Shown here piece by piece: positions 7,106-13,363 of a DNA stretch of 15,048 nt; positions within the stretch are counted from its first letter, which is position 1; each line of letters opens with the position of its first letter. Under the pieces are notes generated by a model that worked only from the letters and a program-made list of their open reading frames with translations, made no database searches and was not told the DNA's origin. Source of the stretch: LBZV01 sp000993855 (lineage in GTDB: Bacteria > Patescibacteriota > Microgenomatia > Curtissbacterales > GWA2-41-24); the NCBI GenBank assembly GCA_964492425.1, contig CAZBKB010000023.1:1-15048 (forward strand), given 5' to 3'. Position numbers and translations under genes: made by a program.

Positions 7106-7987
7106 ATGAGGTATAAAGTCGCATTTCTAGGTACACCCAAATTCGCAGCACTTATTCTGGAAAAACTTATTGGTACCAACTTCGAACCCAAACTTATAAT
7201 TACAGGCCAAGACCAAAAATCCGACCGAAGCCTGGCTTTGAAAGCTAACAGCGTCAAGTTAGCTGCTCAAAAACACAATATAGCAATAAGCTATAAGCTT
7301 GCAGATTTAGATGGAAGCTTTGATCTTGCAATACTAGTTGCATATGGAAAAATTATCCCCGACAATATTTTATCTCTACCCAAATACGGATTTGTAAACG
7401 TCCACCCTTCTCTCCTTCCAAAATACAGGGGCCCGTCGCCGATCACATCCGCGATATTAAACGGCGACAAATACACAGGCGTTACGCTGATTGTACTGGA
7501 TAGCGAACTTGACCATGGCCCGCAAATCGCTCAACAAGAGGTGGAAATTGCAGACGATGATACCCACACAACACTTTCTCAAAAACTTGCCAATCTCGGC
7601 TCAAAACTTCTCATAAGAACCTTACCTGAATATTTAGCTGAAAATATTACACCGGAGCCTCAAAACCATAACGTTGGAACTTACACAGAAAAAATCACCA
7701 AAGACAGCGGTAAAATAGATTTCAACAACCCTCCCGACAAACTCACCCTAAACTGCATGATCCGCGCCTACTTTCCCTGGCCTAGCGTTTGGTTCGAGTT
7801 AGACGGTAAGCGGTTCAAATTATTACCAGGTACAATTACCGACTCACCGACTCACCGACTCACCAACTCACCGCTCCTCATTCAGCCGGAGGGCAAGCGT
7901 CCAATGACTCTAGGAGAATTCAAGAATGGATATCCCCAACTTAACGATAAATTAAAACCAGTTATTGAAAATAAAGCGCAATCCTGA
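7106..7987 (+). CDS. fmt: Methionyl-tRNA formyltransferase
   Basis: Transfers a formyl group from 10-formyl-THF to initiator Met-tRNA. The protein is 293 aa, somewhat shorter than the ~310-315 of model enzymes, the loss being in the C-terminal tRNA-binding domain. The N-terminus VAFLGTPKFA is canonical. The catalytic residues are Asn98 and His100 (NVHPSLLPKYRGPSPI) and Asp136 (SELDHGPQIA). The C-terminal domain starts near 195 (KITKDSGKIDF). Residues about 244-258 come from an 8-bp tandem repeat. The protein ends MTLGEFKNGYPQ followed by a tail; its stop codon lies inside a REP-like element, and an in-frame second copy of MTLGEFKN occurs 108 bp downstream. The ancestral gene end has probably been rearranged. 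Confidence 0.95.
   Translation: MRYKVAFLGTPKFAALILEKLIGTNFEPKLIITGQDQKSDRSLALKANSVKLAAQKHNIAISYKLADLDGSFDLAILVAYGKIIPDNILSLPKYGFVNVHPSLLPKYRGPSPITSAILNGDKYTGVTLIVLDSELDHGPQIAQQEVEIADDDTHTTLSQKLANLGSKLLIRTLPEYLAENITPEPQNHNVGTYTEKITKDSGKIDFNNPPDKLTLNCMIRAYFPWPSVWFELDGKRFKLLPGTITDSPTHRLTNSPLLIQPEGKRPMTLGEFKNGYPQLNDKLKPVIENKAQS
7834..7873. repeat. Octamer tandem repeat (ACTCACCG) inside fmt
   Basis: AATTACCG followed by ACTCACCG, ACTCACCG, ACTCACCA, ACTCACCG, in perfect 8-bp register. It encodes ITDSPTHRLTNSP (residues about 244-256) in the C-terminal domain of Fmt. Gain or loss of one unit would shift the frame and remove the last ~40 residues. Confidence 0.8.
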
Positions 7988-8031
7988 GCGTTGTCGAAGG
8001 ACAAAAAATCAATGACTCTAGGAGAATTCAA
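7902..8031 (+). repeat. 22-bp direct repeat flanking the fmt 3' end
   Basis: A perfect 22-bp sequence (7902-7923, key bases CAATGACTCTAGG...TTCAA) recurs at 8010-8031, offset by exactly 108 bp and thus in the same frame. The first copy encodes MTLGEFK in Fmt; the second would read MTLGEFKNCYG and then a stop (TAA at 8045-8047) if translated. A REP-like element lies between them. Confidence 0.8.
7982..8001. repeat. REP-like element overlapping the fmt stop
   Basis: TCCTGAGCGTTGTCGAAGGA; its complement has the TCCTTCGACAA...CTCAGGA form that I know as a very common dispersed element at gene ends in diverse bacterial genomes. The outer TCCT/AGGA arms are complementary and the middle is imperfect. 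The fmt TGA (7985-7987) is part of the element. Only one copy occurs in this window, so the repetitive nature is recalled from general knowledge, not seen here. Confidence 0.5.
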
Positions 8032-8080
8032 AAACTGCTACGGGTAAATACTGGAAATGATAGCAAAAATTCTGCAGTAA

Positions 8081-8703
8081 CTAACAAGCTTTCTTGGCCC
8101 AATCCACAAAGTAGGGTTGATAATTTAAGTTTTCTTCCACAAAACCAAGTGTAAAAACAATGTTGGAAGATTTATCTAAGTAGAGGACATTCGTACTTGC
8201 CGGCTCCGCCCCGGCATAAGACCATACCAAAATTGGTAATCCGTAAATTTCTCCCAATTCTATAAATACTTTACCCATGGCCTTTCTTAATTCACCAAGC
8301 TCCCCCTCACTAATGTCATGACGAATTGCCCTCTTTAATAGGTCTTGGTTTCTTATATTTTCCGCGGTAAACGAACCGCTATCACTGTCAATAAATTTAT
8401 CAAAAGACCTAAGTGTCATAACCAACTCAGCATTATTATCACCCTTAACCCCTTGCATGTTGTATATACTACCTAACAAGCCCTGATTACCATTAACCTC
8501 AGCAAATTTATACTCCAACACTTCGGAAGGAAAATATTTCTGATCCATAGTAAGCCTGCAACCTGCCGTTAAGTTAAACCGATATTATTAATAGGAATTT
8601 TTGGAAAAATTGTTACCCTGCTACTACTTCCGAAATAAAAAAAGCCTGCAACTAATAAAATTACAACAGAAGCGAGAATCACATAAGGCAGAACTAATTT
8701 CAT
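8081..8703 (-). pseudogene. Membrane-anchored unknown protein, apparently frameshifted
   Basis: The 155-aa open frame 8548-8081 (starting MDQKYFPSEVLEYKF) lacks a signal or anchor. Immediately upstream, in another frame, an ATG at 8703 opens 44 codons (MKLVLPYVILASVV...) with a strong N-terminal membrane segment that stop at TAA 8571-8569. The junction contains TTAACTTAAC, a 5-bp tandem duplication; removing one TTAAC joins the frames seamlessly into one ~205-aa protein (...NNIGLTAGCRLTMDQ...). I do not recognise the family. The C-terminal part has a hydrophobic strand, GLPILVWSYAG. It is the last gene of the three-gene minus-strand operon, 23 nt after its upstream neighbour. Alternatives are a recent inactivating mutation, an assembly error, or two genes. 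The N-terminal and C-terminal halves look coding; that they form one gene is an inference. Confidence 0.6.
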
Positions 8704-8726
8704 CGGCAATTCAACAATACCACATG

Positions 8727-9074
8727 CTACCCATTCATCAGTCTTTGAATCTGAACACGCTCATCGTCGCTTGCACTCTTCATCACATCGTCCACCAAAT
8801 ACCCTACAACCTCATCGGTTACTTGCTCAATAAGCAGCCTGAATTCTTCTTTTCCCATCAGCTCCCGCCAAAGCTCCCCAAAAGCTTGGGGGTTCGCCTT
8901 CATATTATCAACAACAGTTGTCATCCGCTGCGCATAGACAGGATCCACACCACCTATCGCATCAATCAGTCTTACAAAATAATACTGGTAAAAAATTTCC
9001 AGGAACTTTTGTCTTTTATCGCGCGGGAAATTTGCAATATCCAGAATTTTAGAAAGAAATACCTGGAAATTCAT
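8727..9074 (-). CDS. Unknown small helical protein
   Basis: 115 aa, no signal peptide or membrane segment, rich in charged and hydrophobic residues in helix-like order (FLSKILDIANF; KRQKFLEIFYQYYF; LIEQVTDEVVGYLVDDVM). I do not recognise the family. It is the middle gene of a three-gene operon, starting 13 nt after the upstream gene's stop and ending 23 nt before the anchored protein. No Shine-Dalgarno sequence precedes it, so translation may depend on reinitiation. An all-alpha scaffold or adaptor is possible, but no function can be assigned. Confidence 0.75.
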   Translation of the reverse strand: MNFQVFLSKILDIANFPRDKRQKFLEIFYQYYFVRLIDAIGGVDPVYAQRMTTVVDNMKANPQAFGELWRELMGKEEFRLLIEQVTDEVVGYLVDDVMKSASDDERVQIQRLMNG

Positions 9075-9087
9075 CTAATCTGGAGAG

Positions 9088-9405
9088 TTATGGTTGTCCA
9101 ACTTTCTCCCGTGCAGTCTCTCCTAATAAATTATTAACCTCCGGACTTTCTCTAAGCACTTGGCCGCCCGAGACAGGATAGGCATCAGTATCCAACATGT
9201 AATTCGCACCCTTTTTTCTCTTCAAGAAATCCAACCGCAAAAAACGCTTAAAAGCTTCGAGCTTCTCGACGAGAACACTCAAAAGCCCTTTTCTTATCTC
9301 GCCAGTACCTTCCAAATCTTTCTTGATTCTTTCGTTTACCAATTTGTTTCCTGCATTTGGATCAAGCGGTCTAAAATCATCACCACTCTCAGGATCTTCT
9401 GCCAT
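9088..9405 (-). CDS. Unknown small acidic-basic protein
   Basis: 105 aa and soluble. The N-terminus is acidic (MAEDPESGDDFRPLD); a central amphipathic, basic helix follows (LVEKLEAFKRFLRLDFLKRKKG, residues about 45-66); the C-terminal third is polar (TDAYPVSGGQVLRESPEVNN). I do not recognise the family. It is the first gene of the operon, with a perfect TATAAT 6 nt upstream of its ATG, which supports this start strongly and implies a leaderless mRNA. Confidence 0.75.
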   Translation of the reverse strand: MAEDPESGDDFRPLDPNAGNKLVNERIKKDLEGTGEIRKGLLSVLVEKLEAFKRFLRLDFLKRKKGANYMLDTDAYPVSGGQVLRESPEVNNLLGETAREKVGQP

Positions 9406-9411
9406 AACCTT

Positions 9412-9439
9412 ATTATACTATCTGAAAAGATCAGATCAA
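9412..9439 (-). promoter_or_regulatory. Leaderless promoter of the three-gene minus operon
   Basis: On the minus strand TTGATC (9439-9434), a 16-bp spacer and a perfect TATAAT (9417-9412) are followed by 6 nt and the ATG at 9405. The start point would fall on or next to the ATG. This is the clearest promoter in the window. It faces a divergent promoter less than 20 bp away. Confidence 0.7.
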
Positions 9440-9452
9440 CAGTCGCGGCAAC

Positions 9453-9481
9453 TTTACTCTCACATAGAAATTTAGTATAAA
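9453..9481 (+). promoter_or_regulatory. Leaderless promoter of the carbamoyltransferase cassette
   Basis: TTTACT (9453-9458), a 17-bp spacer and TATAAA (9476-9481) are followed by 6 nt and the ATG at 9488. It is back-to-back with the promoter at 9412-9439, so one short region serves both operons. Confidence 0.6.
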
Positions 9482-9487
9482 AGGCGG

Positions 9488-9724
9488 ATGACTAAAAGCG
9501 TTAAGTTCATATGGTCAAAATGGCTCAAAATTGCCCATACTATCGGAAACTTTCAAGGCCAGGTGATCTTAACAATCTTTTATTTCATTTTTCTCTGGCC
9601 GCCAGCAATTGCGATTAAATTCTTTCTAGACCCTCTCAAACTGAAGGCACAAAGAAGAAAATCATCTTTCAACAATTTTATTTATGAGGACAAAAATACC
9701 CAGCAAGCCCAAAAACAATATTAA
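9488..9724 (+). CDS. Small SxtJ-like membrane protein of the carbamoylation cassette
   Basis: 78 aa with one strong membrane segment (VILTIFYFIFLWPPAIAIKFF, about residues 26-46). It is preceded by W.KWLKIAHTIGNFQ and followed by DPLKL and a polar tail. The pattern (Trp-rich helix, IGxFQ, hydrophobic helix with Pro, DPL) resembles the C-terminal half of the SxtJ-type small membrane proteins that accompany O-carbamoyltransferases; the N-terminal half is missing. The family link is from memory and uncertain; the position directly before the transferase supports it. Its stop overlaps the next start by one base (TAATG), so translation is likely coupled. Role: probably a membrane partner of the transferase. 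Confidence 0.7.
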   Translation: MTKSVKFIWSKWLKIAHTIGNFQGQVILTIFYFIFLWPPAIAIKFFLDPLKLKAQRRKSSFNNFIYEDKNTQQAQKQY

Positions 9725-11514
9725 TGTACATACTTGGTATCTCTTGTTTTTATCATGAATCTGCAGCCAGCCTCATAAAAGACGGCAAAATAATTGCGGC
9801 CAGCGCAGAAGAGCGGTTCACAAGAATTAAACATGACAATGATTTCCCTTCGCTTGCAATTGACTTTTGCCTGAAAACCGCAGGGATAAAAGCAAAAGAT
9901 CTAGATTACATCGTCTTTTACGAAAAACCATTTTGGAAATTCCATAGAATCCTAATTTCTGCTTTAAATTCCTTTCCGCTTGCACCAAGACTCTTTGCAA
10001 AGGCGATGATTACTTGGCTTTCCGACAAATTGTGGGTAAAAACAACAATATCCGAAAAGTTAAGCATCGACAAAAATAAAATTATCTTTGTTCCCCACCA
10101 CATTTCACACGCGGCAAGCGCATTCTTTCCATCCAGTTTTGAAAAATCAGCCATTCTCACATTCGACGGTGTCGGTGAATGGACAACGACAACCTATGGA
10201 ACAGGTCAGGCAAACATACTCGAAATCAAAAAAGAAATTCGGTTTCCGCACAGTTTAGGCCTGCTTTATTCAACCTTCACGGCTTTTCTGGGGTTTGAAG
10301 TAAACGATGGTGAATACAAAGTAATGGGCATGGCTCCTTACGGAAAACCTGTGTACCTCAACAAAGTCAAAAAACTTGCCAAAATCCACAGCGACGGATC
10401 ATTAACACTCAACATGAAATATTTCTCTTTCCATAGAACTTCGGATAAATCATTTAGCCATAACTTTACCAAATTATTCGGAGAACCGCGGCCGACGGAT
10501 CTGCATTTCTTCACTAAAAAATCCGGCTATCCCACGTATTTTGGTAATAAACCGGACAACTACCATGAGCTTTGCGCCATAAACCAAAAATATGCCAATA
10601 TAGCATCATCAATTCAAAAATTCACTGAAGAAACAATACTCAAACTTGCCCAAACAGTCCACCGCGAAACAAAAATGGAAAATCTTTGCATCGCAGGCGG
10701 AGTAGGTCTTAATAGTGTAGCCAATGGGGTCCTCCTTAAAAAAGGTCCATTTAAAAGAATTTTTGTCCAGCCAGCTGCAGGAGACGACGGAGGTTCTCTG
10801 GGTGCTGCCCTTTATACATACCACACATTACTCAATAAAAAGAAAAAATACACCCAGACAACTTCATATTTCGGACAAGATTATTCCGAAAAATATATCG
10901 AAAATTTTCTGAAGAAAAACAAAATAAAATATAAAAAAATCCTAGAAGAAAAAGCTTTAGTCGACTTTCTGGCAAAAGCCATCTCTCAAAAAAAGGTTGT
11001 AGGATTTTTCCACAGAAAAGCTGAATGGGGACCCAGAGCACTAGGTTCCAGGTCAATTCTTGCCGACCCAAGAAGCGAGGAAATGAAAGACATTGTAAAC
11101 ACAAAGATAAAATTTAGGGAGCCTTACAGGCCTTTTGCACCGGTTGTTTTGCGCGAAAAAGCCCCCGAGTATTTCGAACTGGACAACTTGGAGCACGAAC
11201 ACCTGACAAGTTTTATGCTAGGCGTCTTCCCCGTCAAAAAATCGCAGAGAAGAATTATACCTGCCATCACCCACATAGACGGCTCAGCCAGGCCTCAAAT
11301 CATAACACGGGCACAAAACGCAAGGTATTACGATCTAGTGAAAAGATTTGGAGAGATCACAAAAGTTTACGTTCTTATGAACACCTCATTTAACTTGAAA
11401 GGCGAGCCCATCGTGAACTCACCCGAGAACGCAATGAATACTTTTAAAAAATCCGGACTTGATATTTTAGCGCTGGAAAGATACATTGTATTGAAAGAAG
11501 ACATAGAAAAATAA
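9724..11514 (+). CDS. O-carbamoyltransferase (NodU/CmcH/TobZ/SxtI family)
   Basis: Uses carbamoyl phosphate and ATP, via carbamoyl-adenylate, to carbamoylate a hydroxyl of a sugar or other acceptor. The protein is 596 aa, typical for the family. Its N-terminal Kae1-like ASKHA domain has GISCFYHESAA (5-15), HHISHAASAFF (125-135) with the metal-binding histidines, and TFDGVGEW (146-153). These are followed by CIAGGVGLNSVANG (322-335) and PAAGDDGGSLGAA (350-362). The C-terminal YrdC-like domain has FFHRKAEWGPRALGSRSIL (428-446), REPYRPFAPVV, and NTSFNLKGEPIVNSPENA. All main motifs look intact. The natural acceptor is unknown; the two small membrane-protein neighbours and the SGNH hydrolase suggest a cell-surface glycan or lipid-linked substrate made at the inner face of the membrane. 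Confidence 0.93.
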   Translation: MYILGISCFYHESAASLIKDGKIIAASAEERFTRIKHDNDFPSLAIDFCLKTAGIKAKDLDYIVFYEKPFWKFHRILISALNSFPLAPRLFAKAMITWLSDKLWVKTTISEKLSIDKNKIIFVPHHISHAASAFFPSSFEKSAILTFDGVGEWTTTTYGTGQANILEIKKEIRFPHSLGLLYSTFTAFLGFEVNDGEYKVMGMAPYGKPVYLNKVKKLAKIHSDGSLTLNMKYFSFHRTSDKSFSHNFTKLFGEPRPTDLHFFTKKSGYPTYFGNKPDNYHELCAINQKYANIASSIQKFTEETILKLAQTVHRETKMENLCIAGGVGLNSVANGVLLKKGPFKRIFVQPAAGDDGGSLGAALYTYHTLLNKKKKYTQTTSYFGQDYSEKYIENFLKKNKIKYKKILEEKALVDFLAKAISQKKVVGFFHRKAEWGPRALGSRSILADPRSEEMKDIVNTKIKFREPYRPFAPVVLREKAPEYFELDNLEHEHLTSFMLGVFPVKKSQRRIIPAITHIDGSARPQIITRAQNARYYDLVKRFGEITKVYVLMNTSFNLKGEPIVNSPENAMNTFKKSGLDILALERYIVLKEDIEK

Positions 11515-11520
11515 AACTGC

Positions 11521-11700
11521 ATGCAATTTCTTAAAAGCTTTATATCTAAGGGTTCGGAAGCAAACGACCTATTGATCTTCTTTTGGAAAGCAAAGTTGTG
11601 GTTTTTAATACCATTCGTCCTCGTCATGCTAATCTTTGGCTTCCTGCTGATTTTTGCGCAGAGTACCGGCGTTGCACCATTTATCTATACGCTGTTTTAA
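11521..11700 (+). CDS. DUF5989-like (SxtK-like) small membrane protein
   Basis: 59 aa: MQFLKSFISKGSEANDLL, then one membrane helix (WFLIPFVLVMLIFGFLLIFA, about residues 27-46), ending VAPFIYTLF. This compact plan with the APFIYTLF C-terminus is what I recall of DUF5989 proteins, which follow O-carbamoyltransferases in many bacteria. It begins 6 nt after the transferase stop and uses the same strand and operon. Its TAA (11698-11700) overlaps the stop of the opposing SGNH hydrolase in a shared TTAA. Because of its length it is easily missed by automatic gene callers. Confidence 0.8.
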   Translation: MQFLKSFISKGSEANDLLIFFWKAKLWFLIPFVLVMLIFGFLLIFAQSTGVAPFIYTLF

Positions 11701-12962
11701 AGATTTATCTTGCCCGCAGCGTACTGTCCCTCTATCCATTTGGCTATAGATTCCGCAACTATTTCCGCGCCTTCCGGGTTAAAATGTGCATCGCGTGGAT
11801 AGTACGTTTGAATATCTTTGTTTGCACGCAGCGCAGGCAGGAGATCAATGTACTCTATATCCGATTTGTCAAGCATTGTCTTGACCCTACTTTGGGGTTG
11901 CGGATCAGCCTCACCAAATGCTCCGTTGATACCCCACGAATCGGATTTGTACTTTCCCGCTGCCTGCTCATAAACCTGAAAATCCGCAGGTATAATCACC
12001 ACACCAAAGTTACGCACCGGGGCTTCAGCACTTGCCGCAAAAAATATATTCCCCAAATCTTCAAACAAATGACTTATCCTTCTGTGGCATTCACTATTAC
12101 CAAAGACACAATTTTCACTATGAACACCTAAAAGTTCCGAATCCGACCCTTCGTTTGCAAGGGAGTTCTCTACTATCACTGGTTTCATTAACTTGCCCTT
12201 TGCTTTCTCAAACAGCGGTTTTATATTCTCCCCCAAAAAAATAAAAGTATTAAAATCTCTCAAAATTTTATGGGCATATAACCCGCGCTCATCTGTTTCC
12301 CTGTTTAAATACAAACCGTCATCTGTAACCTCGAACTTTTTAGATCTCACAGCAGTTGGGGTATTGGGCGTATCAACTCCTATCCAGTCATTGCTATCCA
12401 TATCCGAAGTAATATCATTGTAAATAAAAAATCCCATCAAATACATGTCAGCATCTATCTGTTTGTGTCTCAAATAAACCAAATGCCCGTCAGGAGATCC
12501 CCCCCCCAGAAACCCAGCGTTCACAACCTCAACTTTTTTGTCCCCAAAAACTTTTTTCTCGTTTAATATTTTTTCAACCAGGGCCGGGATTGTTCCGTCA
12601 TCACCAAGCCCATTACCAAACACAAAAGAATCCCCGGTAAAAACAATCCGAAAAATATTTTCCCCTTTGGGAACAGACACTTCTTTCCCCCGAAAACCCT
12701 GGGCATTTATGTTAACGTCGTGGGAAAAATCATCTGTTTTCAGAACATATTGACAATTTGCTTTAAATTTAATCCAGTAATATTCATCACTCTGCCAACA
12801 CCTGTTAGCATCCCGAAATAGCTTTTTAAAAGTGTCTTGTGGATAAAAATTTGCAAGCAAAATTTCAAGCAGTACTAACGAAAAAATTACACTTATTAAA
12901 ACCAAACCTAATTTTAAAAAAATTTGAGAAGATTTTTTTTCCTTACTTTTCCCTTCAGGCAT
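11697..12962 (-). CDS. Membrane-anchored SGNH/GDSL hydrolase-like protein
   Basis: 421 aa. A basic N-terminus (MPEGKSKEKKSS) and one membrane helix (about 15-37) place the catalytic domain outside the cell. SGNH blocks: GDSFVFGNGL with Ser112, VVNAGFLGGG (147-155), YND (181-183) with Asn182, and the terminal DAHFNPEGAE with Asp391 and His393. Such proteins hydrolyse or transfer esters, often O-acetyl groups on glycans. SGNH proteins commonly sit in carbamoyltransferase clusters; here the gene is on the opposite strand, converging on the cassette. Its ATG directly follows the rpmB stop (TAAATG, no gap), so it is cotranscribed with the ribosomal gene. A run of nine Gs lies in codons 152-155. 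The substrate is unknown. Confidence 0.88.
   Translation of the reverse strand: MPEGKSKEKKSSQIFLKLGLVLISVIFSLVLLEILLANFYPQDTFKKLFRDANRCWQSDEYYWIKFKANCQYVLKTDDFSHDVNINAQGFRGKEVSVPKGENIFRIVFTGDSFVFGNGLGDDGTIPALVEKILNEKKVFGDKKVEVVNAGFLGGGSPDGHLVYLRHKQIDADMYLMGFFIYNDITSDMDSNDWIGVDTPNTPTAVRSKKFEVTDDGLYLNRETDERGLYAHKILRDFNTFIFLGENIKPLFEKAKGKLMKPVIVENSLANEGSDSELLGVHSENCVFGNSECHRRISHLFEDLGNIFFAASAEAPVRNFGVVIIPADFQVYEQAAGKYKSDSWGINGAFGEADPQPQSRVKTMLDKSDIEYIDLLPALRANKDIQTYYPRDAHFNPEGAEIVAESIAKWIEGQYAAGKINL
12499..12507 (-). repeat. G9 homopolymer within the SGNH hydrolase
   Basis: Nine consecutive C on the plus strand (nine G in the gene) encode the end of Leu152 and Gly153-155 in the FLGGGSPDG segment, near a catalytic block. 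A change of one base would truncate the protein roughly a third of the way through. Such tracts are known slip sites. Confidence 0.9.
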
Positions 12963-13226
12963 TTAAATAGCTGCAGAAATTGTTAGTTCGGGAGCCAATA
13001 TATCTTTTTTCTTGACAGGAACCATCTCTGCCTTAACACGTCTCAAGCATTTAGTACAAAGCCTCATAGTTCTTCGCACACCCCCGTAAGTGACTTTTGC
13101 ACTATGAAGATTTATCTGCCAAACTTTCCTTTTTTTAGTCGCACGCATTGCCCAACCACCGCCATACTGGTGGGCACCGGACTTTTGAATTATCGATCCC
13201 CGCATACAAATGTCACATACTCTCAT
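12963..13226 (-). CDS. rpmB: 50S ribosomal protein bL28
   Basis: Ribosomal protein of the large subunit. 87 aa with the typical bL28 plan: N-terminal CDIC (Cys4, Cys7), a basic Arg/Lys-rich centre (ATKKRKVWQINLHSAKV, where canonical proteins have TKRRW.PNLQ.V), and a C-terminal CTKC pair in MRLCTKCLRR. The four cysteines form a zinc ribbon, the C+ type of bL28. The C-terminal tail KKKDILAPELTISAAI is slightly longer than usual. It is followed without a gap by the SGNH hydrolase start, an unusual partner. The start is preceded by ATCTATTTTTTT on the minus strand and has no Shine-Dalgarno. Confidence 0.93.
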   Translation of the reverse strand: MRVCDICMRGSIIQKSGAHQYGGGWAMRATKKRKVWQINLHSAKVTYGGVRRTMRLCTKCLRRVKAEMVPVKKKDILAPELTISAAI

Positions 13227-13236
13227 AAAAAAATAG

Positions 13237-13276
13237 ATTGCTTAATTGTTACATTGTTACATCGCTACATTGAGCA
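13237..13276. repeat. Octamer tandem repeat between rpmB and the M50 protease
   Basis: Units ATTGCTTA, ATTGTTAC, ATTGTTAC, ATCGCTAC, ATTGAGCA in 8-bp register, the middle two identical. It lies in the 137-bp divergent region just upstream of rpmB, again at a gene start. Confidence 0.55.
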
Positions 13277-13363
13277 CATCCCCAACCTAACAAGCTGTCA
13301 ATATAGCTATCTGGCAATCTCGCTGGTAGAATATACCAAATGTAGGAGAACTTTTCAAACAAT

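Noticed and set aside
8552..8652. 11-bp direct repeat (AAGCCTGCAAC at 8552 and 8642) as the cause of the frameshift
   Set aside because: The two copies are 90 bp apart and in coding sequence; the 5-bp TTAAC duplication explains the frame change more simply.
8601..9480. Plus-strand open frames opposite the three-gene minus operon (178 and 106 aa)
   Set aside because: They are antisense to frames with better composition, tight operon spacing and a clear promoter; no motif or start signal supports them.
11583..12131. 182-aa plus-strand open frame opposite the SGNH hydrolase
   Set aside because: It overlaps both the DUF5989-like gene and the SGNH hydrolase with its catalytic motifs; rich in Cys and Arg, typical of an antisense shadow.
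13343..13350. Shine-Dalgarno sequence for the M50 protease
   Set aside because: GGAG is present but about 15 nt from the ATG, and other genes in the window lack such sites; not listed as a functional site.
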